From Pseudomonas sp. A34-9 (GTDB lineage Bacteria > Pseudomonadota > Gammaproteobacteria > Pseudomonadales > Pseudomonadaceae), in NCBI RefSeq assembly GCF_029543085.1, contig NZ_CP119967.1, positions 496,001-560,000 of the forward strand: a stretch of 64,000 bases of DNA, read 5' to 3'. Under the pieces are notes generated by a model. That model ran no database searches. It saw nothing but the letters and a program-made list of their open reading frames with translations, and had not been told where the DNA came from. Shown piece by piece: positions 51,247 through 60,880 of the stretch. The position numbers were made by a program, and so were the translations under genes. Each line of letters opens with the position of its first letter. The stretch's first letter is position 1.

Positions 51247-53943
51247 TCAGAGGCAGAGCGGGCCGCGCGGGTAGCGTTTGAGTGCCTGGATCAGTTCGCC
51301 GCCGGGGATTGGCCGGTCAAACAGGTAGCCCTGGCCGACGTCGCAACGGTGGCGGCGCAGGAACGCCAGTTGCTCGGCGGTCTCGATCCCTTCGGCCACG
51401 ACCTTGAGTTTCAGGTTGTGCGCCATGGCGATCACCGCCGAGGTGATTTCCATGTCGTCCTGATTGTCGGGGATCTCATGGATGAAGCTGCGATCGATCT
51501 TGATGATGTCGATCGGAAATTTCTTCAAATAGCTCAGCGACGAATAACCGGTGCCGAAGTCGTCCATGGCCAGCGTCAGGCCCAGGCGCTTGAGCTGGTC
51601 GAGCTGCAAGTGCGTGTCTTCGGTGGCTTCCAGCAGCAGGCCTTCGGTCAGTTCCAGTTCGAGCAGATAGGCCGGCAGCGCTTCTTCCTTGAGGATGTTG
51701 GCGATGGAGGCGACCAGATCCGGATCGGAGAACTGCTTGGGCGACAGGTTGATCGCCACTTGCAGATTACCCATGCCGGCGGCGGTCAGTGCCTTGCTCA
51801 TGCGGCAGGCCTGGCGCGCAATCCACTTGCCGATCGGAATGATCAGGCCAGTCTCTTCGGCGACGCTGATGAACTGGTCCGGGCGAATCATGCCGCGTTC
51901 CGGGTGGTTCCAGCGCAGCAGCGCTTCCATACCCAGCAGACGTCCGCTGCGCAGGCACAGCTTGGGCTGGTAGAACACGTCCAGCTCGTTCTGTGTCAGG
52001 GCGCGGCGCAGGTTGTTCTCGACGAACAGTTTGTAACTGGCCTCGGCGTTCAGTGCTTCAGTGAACACTTGCACCTGATGTTTGCCGTTTGCTTTGGCCT
52101 TGTGCAGCGCCAGACCCGCGTTGCGCATCAGGGTTTGCGGATCGCGACCGTGTAGCGGCGCGCACGCCAGGCCGACCGAACCGGTGACGCTGATCAACTG
52201 GTTGTCGACGAACATCGGCTTGTCGAGCGTCGCCAGCAATTGGTTGGCGATCTGCTGACCGGTCGCCAGGTCGGTGTCGTCGAGCAGCACGGCAAACTCG
52301 TTACTGGCGAACCGCGCGAGGCTGCCGCTCGGACTCAGGCTGTTGCGCAGACGCCGGGCCAGACTGATCAGCAGCTTGTCGCCCGTCTGGTGGCCGAGGC
52401 TATCGTTGATTCGCTTGAAGTTGTCGATGTCCACCAGCAGCAGGCTGATCGGCGTATCGCTATCGCGGGCGAACCGTTCGTCCAGATTGCGAATAAACGC
52501 AGGTCGGTTACCGAGGTTGGTCAGGTTGTCGGTGTACGCCAGGCGCTCGATGCGCTGTTGCGCGAGCTTGGTCTGGGTGATGTCTTCGTAGATGCCGATG
52601 TAGTGCGTCAGCTCGCGGTTGTCGCCGTAGACCTTGGAGATCGACAACTGGCCCCAGTACGGTTCGAGGTTTTTCCGGCGGCTCTTGAATTCGCCCTGCC
52701 AACTGTTGCTCTTGGCCAGCGCCGAGGGCGCGTCGAACAGCAGTTCGCTGAGGTTCTCCAGTGCCGGCAGCTCGGACAGGCGCTGGCCGTGGACTTCCTC
52801 GGTGGTGTACTGGGTGATCGCGGTGAAACTCGGGTTGACGTACTCGACCACACCGTCGCAGTTGACCAGCAAGAAGGCGTTGGCGCTTTGCTCGACCGCA
52901 CGCTGGAACAGGTGCAGGGCGCTGGTGGCGGTGCGGCGGTTGTGGTTGTTGATGACTTGCGCGAACTGGTCGGCCAGTTCGCCGGCAAAGGCGATTTCGT
53001 CGGACTGCCAGGCGCGGGTGACGCCGGTCTGCTCCAGGCACAGCACGCCGACCACCTGGCCATCGACGCGAATGCTCGCATCAAGCATGGCGTTGACGTC
53101 GCGCGGGCGCAGGGCTTCGGCCATCTCACGGGTGCGCGGGTCGCGCATCGCGTTGTGTGCATCAATGGCGCGACTGCCATGCAGGGCATCCATGTAATCG
53201 GGGAAGCTGCTGATGTCGATCACGTCCGGGAGGATGTATTCCTGGGTCGCGCGGTGGTACGCCGAGATCGGCACCAGATGCTGGCCTTCGAGGTTCCACA
53301 GGCTGGCGCAGTCGATTTCGTAGATATCGCAGGCGCAGCGGGTGATCAGTTCGGCGGCTTCCTGCAGCGAGTTGTGCGTGCTGTAGCGCTGGCGTGCGAG
53401 CAGCAGAATCAAGTCCTGTTGGGCACGTACGCGTTCCAGGTGCTGCAGTTGTTCCTGCTGCGCCCGTTGGTTGAGTTCAAGGGCGATTTGCAGGCGCGAA
53501 TTCTGCGTTTCGAGATCGACGGAGGGCGGCAGCGGCACTTCGTCGAAGACGTGATCGACCGCCAGCAGATAGCCGCGCAGCAGATGACGATTGTGTTGTT
53601 TGTAAGCTTCGCCCAGCTCAAGGATGTTCAGTGCACCGGCAGCCGTGTGCAGGGTGTAACGCACCAGGTAATGCGGGCTGACGGTTAGCTGTTGCTGGAT
53701 CGCGTCGTGCAGCTGATAACGCGCTTCCGGTTCCATCAGGCTGGCGTAGGGTGAGCCGACCAGTGCGCAAAGCTCGACCGCCGGCTGACCGAACTGGCGT
53801 TCGCAGTTGGGATCGAGAAACAGCATGGCCCAACTGGCTTCATTCAAGCGCTCGAAACGCAGCATGCCGAGCCGCGAGGGCACAGGCAACTGCGTCACTA
53901 CCTCGGCCGCCATACGGCTGGCGGCATCGGGTTGGCTCTTCAT
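51247..53943 (-). CDS. dipA: c-di-GMP phosphodiesterase DipA (GAF-PAS-GGDEF-EAL)
   Basis: An 898-residue cytoplasmic multidomain protein with an N-terminal sensor part, GAF domain (about 180-335), PAS domain (about 345-465), GGDEF domain (about 468-635) and EAL domain (about 645-890). The GGDEF site reads ASNEF (546-550), so no cyclase activity is expected; the EAL site keeps EALLR at 673-677, ELTEGLLLE, DDFGTGYSSL and KIDRSFI. P. aeruginosa DipA (PA5017, about 899 residues) has the same layout and lowers c-di-GMP to let biofilms disperse. The ATG at 53943 gives the matching length; the frame runs 38 codons further. Confidence 0.92.
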   Translation of the reverse strand: MKSQPDAASRMAAEVVTQLPVPSRLGMLRFERLNEASWAMLFLDPNCERQFGQPAVELCALVGSPYASLMEPEARYQLHDAIQQQLTVSPHYLVRYTLHTAAGALNILELGEAYKQHNRHLLRGYLLAVDHVFDEVPLPPSVDLETQNSRLQIALELNQRAQQEQLQHLERVRAQQDLILLLARQRYSTHNSLQEAAELITRCACDIYEIDCASLWNLEGQHLVPISAYHRATQEYILPDVIDISSFPDYMDALHGSRAIDAHNAMRDPRTREMAEALRPRDVNAMLDASIRVDGQVVGVLCLEQTGVTRAWQSDEIAFAGELADQFAQVINNHNRRTATSALHLFQRAVEQSANAFLLVNCDGVVEYVNPSFTAITQYTTEEVHGQRLSELPALENLSELLFDAPSALAKSNSWQGEFKSRRKNLEPYWGQLSISKVYGDNRELTHYIGIYEDITQTKLAQQRIERLAYTDNLTNLGNRPAFIRNLDERFARDSDTPISLLLVDIDNFKRINDSLGHQTGDKLLISLARRLRNSLSPSGSLARFASNEFAVLLDDTDLATGQQIANQLLATLDKPMFVDNQLISVTGSVGLACAPLHGRDPQTLMRNAGLALHKAKANGKHQVQVFTEALNAEASYKLFVENNLRRALTQNELDVFYQPKLCLRSGRLLGMEALLRWNHPERGMIRPDQFISVAEETGLIIPIGKWIARQACRMSKALTAAGMGNLQVAINLSPKQFSDPDLVASIANILKEEALPAYLLELELTEGLLLEATEDTHLQLDQLKRLGLTLAMDDFGTGYSSLSYLKKFPIDIIKIDRSFIHEIPDNQDDMEITSAVIAMAHNLKLKVVAEGIETAEQLAFLRRHRCDVGQGYLFDRPIPGGELIQALKRYPRGPLCL

Positions 53944-54195
53944 GAAGGGAACTCGCTTGGAAATATGCTGAACGCGCCGGGCTCTCGCCCTCTTTACTGT
54001 TGCCTGCGGCAAGGTTGCATCATTGCGGCACCGACTGACAAGAGACATGAAGGCCAAGTGCTATAAGAATATGTCGGCTGCGCTGAACATTTCTCCAGCG
54101 CGTCGTTGAAATGAGCAAACGTACGCAGCCTTGGCCAGTGTTTACGGGGGGAATGCGCCCTCTGTAGGCGCTGCCGAAGGCTGCGAGCTCAAGGC
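53944..54195. other. Intergenic stretch with a single REP-like half
   Basis: 252 bp between dipA and the phosphatase gene. It holds a lone half-REP (CTGCCGAAGGCTGCGAGC near 54169) and no gene. Confidence 0.5.
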
Positions 54196-55593
54196 TTAGC
54201 GCAGCTTTATGGCGATCGACTGCAGCTGTTTGCCATCACGGTCGTGGTAATTGACCTGAATCTGCCCGGCCTCGACCACCAGATGAGCGAAATTGTCCTC
54301 ACTCACCACTGTGCTGGTCAGTTCATGCCGATAATCGCCCGCCGCCGTGCGCATCAGCGGTTGATCCAGAATGAACGTGGACGCTTTGGCGTACGGCAGC
54401 AGTTTGCTGTTGAACAGCGGCGAGGACACCACGGTGTGGACTTCGAAGTCCGGGTCTTCGCTGTGGCTCAGGCGAGCGGTCAGCGAGCCATGGACGTCAC
54501 CCGAAATGAACACGACATTCTTGATTCGCCGGGTGCGGATGGTTTCCAGCAAGCGCAGGCGCTGTTCGGGGAAGCCTTTCCAGGCGTCATCGCCGTGAAG
54601 TTTGCGATCCGGATAGAACATCACGCTGGTGACCACGAACTTGACCCGCGCCGTGCTGTTGCTCAGCCATTTGAGCAGGGCCTGTTCCTGTGCCTCGTCG
54701 AGGATGCGTCGATCATCGGCTGACAAGTGGCGGCGGGTGCGACTGTCGGTGACAAACCATTCGATATCGCCGTCGCTGAATTGATACCAGTAATGCTCAA
54801 GTGATGAGTGATCTATTTCACCGTTAGTTGTCAGTGGATGTACCGGACTGTGACTGACCTGATACAACTCATAAGCCGCCATGGCGTTACGGTATAAGTC
54901 AGTGTCGGACTTGCTCGCATTGGCCGGCCAGTTATCTTCGATTTCGTGATCATCGAGAATCATGTAAGTCGAAGTGCCGGACATCAGGCGTTGAATATTC
55001 GGTTGGGAAAACGCGGCACGGTACTTATTGAGGATATCTTCGTATTCGCGATCGGGTGCGATCAGATTCAAATCGTCGACGTAGACTTGGTCGCCGGTCA
55101 TCATTACTGCGCTGATGGGCGGTTGTATGCCTTCGATTACCTGGTTGATGGACGCAAAGATCCGGTCGCCCAATTGCGGCAGCGAGGCGATACCGGCGGT
55201 CATGCGCAGGTAGCGGCAGGAACCGACGATATAGGCTCTGGGTTGCAGGGCTTTACTGGAGCGGGTGCGCAGACGATAGATCTCTCGTGGCCATTGCAGC
55301 GGCAGTTCGGCGACGCTGTCCGGCGTGTGTACCGGATTCATCGGGCTGAACCAGCCGGCCTGATATTCATATTCGGTGTCGTTGCTCAAGTTATTGAGGG
55401 CGAACACGTGCGACATATCGCGTAATTCGCTCAGATGCGCGAAGTTACCTTTTGACCATTGTTGTGTGCCGGCTGCGCGGTAACGTATTCCGGCAAATAC
55501 CAATGCATTGTTCTGCCGGTTGCCTCGCATGAATATGCGCGCATGATGAGTTGTAACGTGGCCGACAATCGGGCCGATAGTTGGTTTTAACAT
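54196..55593 (-). CDS. PhoD-like metallophosphatase
   Basis: A 465-residue protein of the alkaline phosphatase D family. An N-terminal fibronectin-like domain (IGPIVGHVTTHHARIFMRG) is followed by the metal-binding motifs GSCRYL, MTGDQVYVDD, LDDHEIEDNW and FISGDVHGS. PhoD enzymes split phosphate mono- and diesters. There is no Tat twin-arginine or Sec signal in this version, so it may stay in the cytoplasm, unlike secreted PhoD. The ATG at 55593 begins the conserved fold; the longer frame to 55734 has an AT-rich, poorly protein-like upstream part. In P. aeruginosa no such gene lies between dipA and aceF as I recall, so it may be an insertion. Confidence 0.85.
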   Translation of the reverse strand: MLKPTIGPIVGHVTTHHARIFMRGNRQNNALVFAGIRYRAAGTQQWSKGNFAHLSELRDMSHVFALNNLSNDTEYEYQAGWFSPMNPVHTPDSVAELPLQWPREIYRLRTRSSKALQPRAYIVGSCRYLRMTAGIASLPQLGDRIFASINQVIEGIQPPISAVMMTGDQVYVDDLNLIAPDREYEDILNKYRAAFSQPNIQRLMSGTSTYMILDDHEIEDNWPANASKSDTDLYRNAMAAYELYQVSHSPVHPLTTNGEIDHSSLEHYWYQFSDGDIEWFVTDSRTRRHLSADDRRILDEAQEQALLKWLSNSTARVKFVVTSVMFYPDRKLHGDDAWKGFPEQRLRLLETIRTRRIKNVVFISGDVHGSLTARLSHSEDPDFEVHTVVSSPLFNSKLLPYAKASTFILDQPLMRTAAGDYRHELTSTVVSEDNFAHLVVEAGQIQVNYHDRDGKQLQSIAIKLR

Positions 55594-55773
55594 GTCGAAT
55601 CCATTCGAATGAATTTGAATAAACAGAGGTGTTGGTAAAGTTTGCTTAGTTGATTTTTCTGCGCCTAGGTTAGTTGTGTATTGAATAAAAAAGATCGGGG
55701 CCAAGTCGACCAGGGTTGTGGCCGAAAGCAGCACAGCTTGTGGGAAAAAGACGGGAAGGGAAATTCTTCAGGC

Positions 55774-55801
55774 AAAAAAAAGCCCCGCCAAACTGACGGG
55801 G
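55774..55801 (-). terminator. Rho-independent terminator of the aceEF operon
   Basis: On the minus strand: CCCCGTC-AGTTT-GGCGGGG followed by C and eight T, about 70 bp after the aceF stop. A second short hairpin, CCTCCG/CGGAGG, lies at 55846-55860 directly after the stop. Confidence 0.85.
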
Positions 55802-55871
55802 TTGAGGTACGAGCGTGTGGCGCTCGAAAGGGTGCAGCAATCGGCCCTCCGTTGCCGGAGGACCGATCGAG

Positions 55872-57839
55872 TTACAGCAGGATCGTGCGAATGTCCGCCA
55901 GCAGGCTGCCCAGACGCTGGGTGAAGCGTGCGGCAGCGGCGCCGTTGATCACACGGTGATCGTAGGACAACGACAGCGGCAGCATCAGCTTCGGCTGGAA
56001 GGCTTTGCCGTCCCAGACTGGCTGGATGGTTGCCTTGGAAACACCGAGGATCGCCACTTCCGGCGCGTTGACGATCGGCGTGAAGCCGGTGCCGCCAATG
56101 TGGCCGAGGCTGGAAATGGTGAAGCAGGCGCCTTGCATGTCGTCAGCAGTAAGCTTCTTGTCGCGGGCCTTGGCGGCCAGCGCAGCGGCTTCGGCTGCCA
56201 GTTGCAACAGACTCTTCTGGTCGACGTTCTTGATGACCGGTACCAGCAGGCCATCCGGAGTGTCGACGGCGAAGCCGATGTTCACGTATTTCTTGCGGAT
56301 GATCGCCTTGCCGCTTGGCGCCAGCGAACTGTTGAAGTCCGGCAGTTCCTTGAGCATGTGCGCGCACGACTTGAGCAGCAGCGGCAGGATGGTCAGCTTG
56401 ACGCCAGCCTTCTCTGCAACGGCTTTCTGCGCCACGCGGAACGCTTCCAGCTCGGTGATATCAGCCGAATCGAACTGCGTCACGTGCGGAATGTTCAGCC
56501 AGCTGCGGTGCAGGCTCGACGCACCGATCTGCATCAGGCGAGTCATCGGCACTTCTTCGATTTCGCCGAAACGGCTGAAGTCGACGACCGGAATCGGCGG
56601 GATGCCCGCGCCACCGGTTGCGCCCGCTGCAGCGGCCGGTGCTTCCTTGGCCTTCTGCATCATCGCTTTGACGTAAGTCTGCACGTCTTCTTTCAAGATA
56701 CGACCGTGCGGGCCGCTGGCGCCGACAGCGTTCAGCTCGACGCCGAACTCACGGGCCAGTTGACGCACGGCTGGGCCGGCGTGAACTTTCGCGCCCGGCT
56801 TGGCCGGTGCGGCGGCTGGAGCGGCAGCAGGTGCAGCGGCAGCCGGAGCAGCAGCGGCAGGTGCCGGAGCGCTCGGTGCAGCGGCGGCAGCTGGAGCCGG
56901 GGCAGCAGCAGGCGCCGCGCCTTTGACTTTCAGCTTGAGGATCAGGTCGCCGGTACCGACTTCGTCATCCAGCTTGATGGAAATGCTTTCCACCACGCCA
57001 GCGGCAGGCGATGGAATCTCCATGCTCGCCTTGTCGGACTCCAGGGTGATCAGCGACTGGTCGGCTTCAACGCTGTCGCCAGCCTTGACCAACACTTCGA
57101 TGATCTTGGCTTTGCCAGCCGAACCGATGTCCGGAACGTGGATGTCCTGAACGCTGTCGGCAACCGGTGCAGCTGGAGCGGCTGCCGGAGCAGGCGCAGC
57201 GGCAGCGGCCGGTGCAGCAGCCTGAGCCGGAGCGGCAGCAGCAGGGGCCGCAGCACCCGCCACTTCCAGATCCAGAATCAGGTCGCCGGTGCCGACTTCG
57301 TCGTTGAGCTTGACGCTGATGGCTTTAACCACGCCAGCGGCAGGCGACGGGATTTCCATGCTCGCCTTGTCCGATTCGAGGGTGATCAGCGATTGATCAG
57401 CCTCGACCTTGTCGCCGACCTTGACCTGGATCTCGATGATCTGAGCCTTGCCCGAAGAACCGATGTCCGGCACGTGCACTTGCTGAACCGAAGCGGCAGC
57501 AGGTGCAGCAGCGGCGGCTGGCGCGGCAGCAGCAGGCGCGGCAGCCGGTTTGGCTTCAGCTTTTGCAGCAGGCGCGGCCGCCGGAGCAGGGGCCGCTTCA
57601 GCGGCACCCTCGACTTCCAGCTCAAGCAGTTCGTCGCCTTCTTTCAGGCGGTCGCCCAGCTTCACTTTCAGGCTCTTGATGACGCCGGCTTTCGGGGCCG
57701 GCACTTCCATGCTGGCCTTGTCCGATTCCAGGGTCAGGATGCTCTGGTCGGCTTCGATACGGTCGCCGACCTTCACAAACAGTTCAATTACTTCACCTTC
57801 ACCGCTGCCGATGTCAGGTACGCGAATGAGTTCGCTCAC
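55872..57839 (-). CDS. aceF: Pyruvate dehydrogenase E2, dihydrolipoamide acetyltransferase AceF
   Basis: A 655-residue E2 core of the pyruvate dehydrogenase complex. There are three lipoyl domains with lipoylated lysines at 41, 158 and 270 (ESDKASME in each), joined by Ala/Pro-rich linkers, then the E3/E1-binding domain (about 353-392, GPAVRQLAREFGVELN) and the acetyltransferase core to the end with SYDHRVINGAAAARF (catalytic His). It passes acetyl groups from AceE to CoA. The start is a GTG with GGAGA upstream, 11 bp after aceE. P. aeruginosa AceF has two lipoyl domains, as I recall; E. coli has three. Confidence 0.95.
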   Translation of the reverse strand: MSELIRVPDIGSGEGEVIELFVKVGDRIEADQSILTLESDKASMEVPAPKAGVIKSLKVKLGDRLKEGDELLELEVEGAAEAAPAPAAAPAAKAEAKPAAAPAAAAPAAAAAPAAASVQQVHVPDIGSSGKAQIIEIQVKVGDKVEADQSLITLESDKASMEIPSPAAGVVKAISVKLNDEVGTGDLILDLEVAGAAAPAAAAPAQAAAPAAAAAPAPAAAPAAPVADSVQDIHVPDIGSAGKAKIIEVLVKAGDSVEADQSLITLESDKASMEIPSPAAGVVESISIKLDDEVGTGDLILKLKVKGAAPAAAPAPAAAAAPSAPAPAAAAPAAAAPAAAPAAAPAKPGAKVHAGPAVRQLAREFGVELNAVGASGPHGRILKEDVQTYVKAMMQKAKEAPAAAAGATGGAGIPPIPVVDFSRFGEIEEVPMTRLMQIGASSLHRSWLNIPHVTQFDSADITELEAFRVAQKAVAEKAGVKLTILPLLLKSCAHMLKELPDFNSSLAPSGKAIIRKKYVNIGFAVDTPDGLLVPVIKNVDQKSLLQLAAEAAALAAKARDKKLTADDMQGACFTISSLGHIGGTGFTPIVNAPEVAILGVSKATIQPVWDGKAFQPKLMLPLSLSYDHRVINGAAAARFTQRLGSLLADIRTILL

Positions 57840-57850
57840 AAAATGTCTCC

Positions 57851-60496
57851 TCAGCAGTCCAGTGGGTTGCGTTTTTCCGGGTCGATGCCGAACTTGACGA
57901 TGGCCTCAGCCACGACTTTAGGTTCGATATCACCACGGTCAGCCAGTGCTTCCAGGGCTGCCAACACCACGAAATGACGGTCGACTTCGAAGAAATGACG
58001 CAGTTTCTTGCGGCTGTCGCTGCGGCCGAAACCGTCGGTGCCCAGGACTTTGAATTCCTTGGACGGTACCCACTGACGGATCTGCTCGGCGAACAGCTTC
58101 ATGTAGTCGGTAGACGCGATAACCGGACCTTTACGGCCGTTCAGGCACTCTTCGACGTAGCTCAGCTTAGGCTTCTGGCCAGGCTTCAGACGGTTGCTGC
58201 GCTCTACAGCGAGGCCGTCGCGACGCAGTTCGTTGAAGCTGGTAACGCTCCACACGTCGGCGCCAACGTTGAACTCTTCACGCAGAATCTTCGCCGCTTC
58301 ACGGACTTCACGCAGGATGGTGCCGGAGCCCATCAGTTGAACGTGGTGTGCCGCATCGCGGGTGTCTTCTTCGAGCAGGTACATGCCTTTCTTGATGCCT
58401 TCTTCGGCACCGGCCGGCATGGCTGGCTGCTGGTACGACTCGTTCATCACGGTGATGTAGTAGAAGATGTCCTGTTGCTCCTCGGTCATCTTCTTCATGC
58501 CGTCCTGAATGATCACCGCCAGCTCGTAGCCGTAGGTTGGATCGTAGGTGCGGCAGTTCGGGATGGTCGCGGCCAGCAGGTGGCTGTGACCGTCTTCGTG
58601 TTGCAGACCTTCACCGTTCAGGGTGGTACGGCCGGCGGTGCCGCCGATCAGGAAGCCACGGGTACGGCTGTCGCCGGCAGCCCAGGCCAGGTCGCCAATA
58701 CGCTGGAAGCCGAACATCGAGTAGAAGATGTAGAACGGCAGCATCGGCTGGTTGTGGCTGGAGTACGAAGTACCGGCGGCGATGAACGAGCTCATGGCGC
58801 CTGCTTCGTTGATGCCTTCTTCAAGGATCTGACCTTTCTGGTCTTCCTTGTAGAACATCACTTGGTCTTTATCGACTGGCTCATAGAGCTGGCCAACGGA
58901 GGAGTAGATGCCGAGCTGACGGAACATGCCTTCCATACCGAAGGTACGGGCTTCGTCCGGGATGATTGGCACGATGCGCGGCCCGATTTCCTTGTCCTTG
59001 ACCAGTTGCGCGAGGATCCGCACGAAGGCCATGGTGGTGGAAATTTCACGGTCGCCGGAACCGTCAAGGATGGCCTTGAGGGTGTCCAGATCCGGAGTCG
59101 GCACGCTGAAGCTTTGTGCGCGGCGCTGTGGCACGAAACCACCCAGGGCAGCACGACGCTCGCTGAGGTAGCGGGCTTCGGCGCTGTTTGGCTCTGGCTT
59201 GAAGAACGGCAGGTTCTCCAGCTCTTCGTCCTTGACCGGAATGTCGAAACGATCGCGGAACAACTTCAGGCTGTCGACATCGACTTTCTTGGTGTTGTGG
59301 GCAGTGTTTTTCGCTTCGCCGGCACCGGTGCCATAACCCTTGATGGTCTTGGCCAGGATGACGGTTGGTTGTTCTTTGTGGTTGACCGCTTCGTGGTAAG
59401 CCGCATAGACCTTGTACGGGTCGTGGCCGCCACGGTTGAGTTTCCAGATCTCGTCGTCGGACAGGTCAGCAACCATCGCCTTCAGTTCAGGCGTGTTGAA
59501 GAAGTGTTCACGCACGAACGCGCCGTCTTTGGCTTTGTAGTTCTGGTACTCGCCGTCGATGACCTCGTCCATGCGACGTTGCAGGATGCCGTCGACGTCT
59601 TTGGCCAGCAGTGGGTCCCAGAAACGGCCCCAGATGACTTTGGTCACGTTCCACTGAGCACCGCGGAACACGCCTTCGAGTTCCTGGATGATCTTGCCGT
59701 TGCCGCGAACCGGGCCGTCGAGGCGCTGCAGGTTGCAGTTGATGACGAAGATCAGGTTGTCCAGCTTCTCGCGGCCGGCCAGGGAAATAGCGCCCAGGGA
59801 TTCCGGCTCGTCGCACTCGCCGTCGCCCAGGAAGCACCAGACTTTCTGTTTGCCCGGCTGAATGAAACCGCGGTGTTCCAGGTACTTCATGAAGCGTGCC
59901 TGGTAGATCGCCTGGATCGGACCCAGACCCATGGATACGGTCGGGAACTGCCAGAAGTCAGGCATCAGCCAAGGGTGCGGGTAGGACGACAGGCCCTGAC
60001 CGTCGACTTCCTGGCGGAAGTTGTTCATCTGGTCTTCGGTGATGCGGCCTTCCATGAACGCGCGGGCGTAAACGCCTGGCGAGGTGTGGCCCTGGAAGTA
60101 GATCAGGTCGCCGCCGTGTTCGTCGGTCGGGGCCTGGAAGAAGTAGTTGAAGCCGATGTCATACAGGGTCGCACTGGAAGCGAAGCTGGAGATGTGACCA
60201 CCCAGGTCAGAATCTTTCAGGTTCGTACGCATTACCATGGCCATCGCGTTCCAGCGTACCAGCGAGCGAATGCGGCGTTCCATGAACAGGTCGCCAGGCA
60301 TGCGTGCTTCGTGGGTTACCGGGATGGTGTTGCGGTAAGGCGTGGTGATGGCGTAAGGGAGTTGCGAGCCGCTGCGGGTCGCGAGTTCACCCATACGGGT
60401 CATCAGATAGTGAGCACGGTCTTCGCCTTCTTTGTCGAGAACCGATTCCAGGGCGTCCAGCCATTCCTGGGTTTCGACGGGATCGAGGTCTTGCAT
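57851..60496 (-). CDS. aceE: Pyruvate dehydrogenase E1 component AceE
   Basis: An 881-residue homodimeric-type E1, with the thiamine diphosphate motif GDGECDEPESLGAISLAG ending in the Mg-binding Asn about 30 residues later (residues about 228-260), and the family features QDLDPVETQEWLDALES at the start and YELAVIIQDGMKKM. It decarboxylates pyruvate and reductively acetylates the lipoyl group on AceF. The first gene of the aceEF operon; the ATG has GGAG upstream. Two palindromes in the gap to glnE are the likely operator. Confidence 0.96.
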   Translation of the reverse strand: MQDLDPVETQEWLDALESVLDKEGEDRAHYLMTRMGELATRSGSQLPYAITTPYRNTIPVTHEARMPGDLFMERRIRSLVRWNAMAMVMRTNLKDSDLGGHISSFASSATLYDIGFNYFFQAPTDEHGGDLIYFQGHTSPGVYARAFMEGRITEDQMNNFRQEVDGQGLSSYPHPWLMPDFWQFPTVSMGLGPIQAIYQARFMKYLEHRGFIQPGKQKVWCFLGDGECDEPESLGAISLAGREKLDNLIFVINCNLQRLDGPVRGNGKIIQELEGVFRGAQWNVTKVIWGRFWDPLLAKDVDGILQRRMDEVIDGEYQNYKAKDGAFVREHFFNTPELKAMVADLSDDEIWKLNRGGHDPYKVYAAYHEAVNHKEQPTVILAKTIKGYGTGAGEAKNTAHNTKKVDVDSLKLFRDRFDIPVKDEELENLPFFKPEPNSAEARYLSERRAALGGFVPQRRAQSFSVPTPDLDTLKAILDGSGDREISTTMAFVRILAQLVKDKEIGPRIVPIIPDEARTFGMEGMFRQLGIYSSVGQLYEPVDKDQVMFYKEDQKGQILEEGINEAGAMSSFIAAGTSYSSHNQPMLPFYIFYSMFGFQRIGDLAWAAGDSRTRGFLIGGTAGRTTLNGEGLQHEDGHSHLLAATIPNCRTYDPTYGYELAVIIQDGMKKMTEEQQDIFYYITVMNESYQQPAMPAGAEEGIKKGMYLLEEDTRDAAHHVQLMGSGTILREVREAAKILREEFNVGADVWSVTSFNELRRDGLAVERSNRLKPGQKPKLSYVEECLNGRKGPVIASTDYMKLFAEQIRQWVPSKEFKVLGTDGFGRSDSRKKLRHFFEVDRHFVVLAALEALADRGDIEPKVVAEAIVKFGIDPEKRNPLDC

Positions 60497-60607
60497 GGCT
60501 TGCTCCAGGGCGGAAAGGCTTCCAGAATCGGTTGCCTGAGTTTGCGACTGGCCTTGTGGGCAGACGATTTAAAATTCTTGGATTGCCGATAGGTTGTTCC
60601 GGCGGCG

Positions 60608-60622
60608 TGTAGTTTTACTACA
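60608..60622. promoter_or_regulatory. Palindromic operator candidate 1, aceE-glnE gap
   Basis: TGTAGTTTTACTACA, a near-perfect palindrome 112 bp upstream of the aceE start. It fits the T-N-GT-N3-AC-N-A form of FadR/PdhR-class GntR sites. Confidence 0.55.
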
Positions 60623-60660
60623 AATCTTCCGGCATTTCAGCCTTTCGAATGTATAGACGA

Positions 60661-60673
60661 GTAGTAAAACTAC
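60661..60673. promoter_or_regulatory. Palindromic operator candidate 2, aceE-glnE gap
   Basis: GTAGTAAAACTAC, the exact reverse complement of the 13-bp core of the first site, with centres 52 bp (about five helical turns) apart. The 384-bp gap 60497-60880 holds no gene. Confidence 0.55.
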
Positions 60674-60880
60674 AGAAGAATGGCTTGTGGCCTCCGGCTG
60701 CGTTGTGAGAATAATCGTTAAGGTTGGTCTTTTGCCATCCGAAAAAGGTGAAACTTTGATGTTCGCTGCCAAAGAGAAAGAAATTTCAGCTATTTCTAAC
60801 TTTTGTTCGACAGTCCTCCGGGTAGCGGCTTTTCACCAATCACTACAAGCGGCCATTTACACGCCGATCAAGGATAGACC

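Noticed and set aside
57974..60592. An 872-codon open frame on the plus strand opposite aceE
   Set aside because: It mirrors aceE in codon structure and no domain is visible; GC-rich genes commonly leave long open frames on the other strand. The minus-strand AceE is clear.
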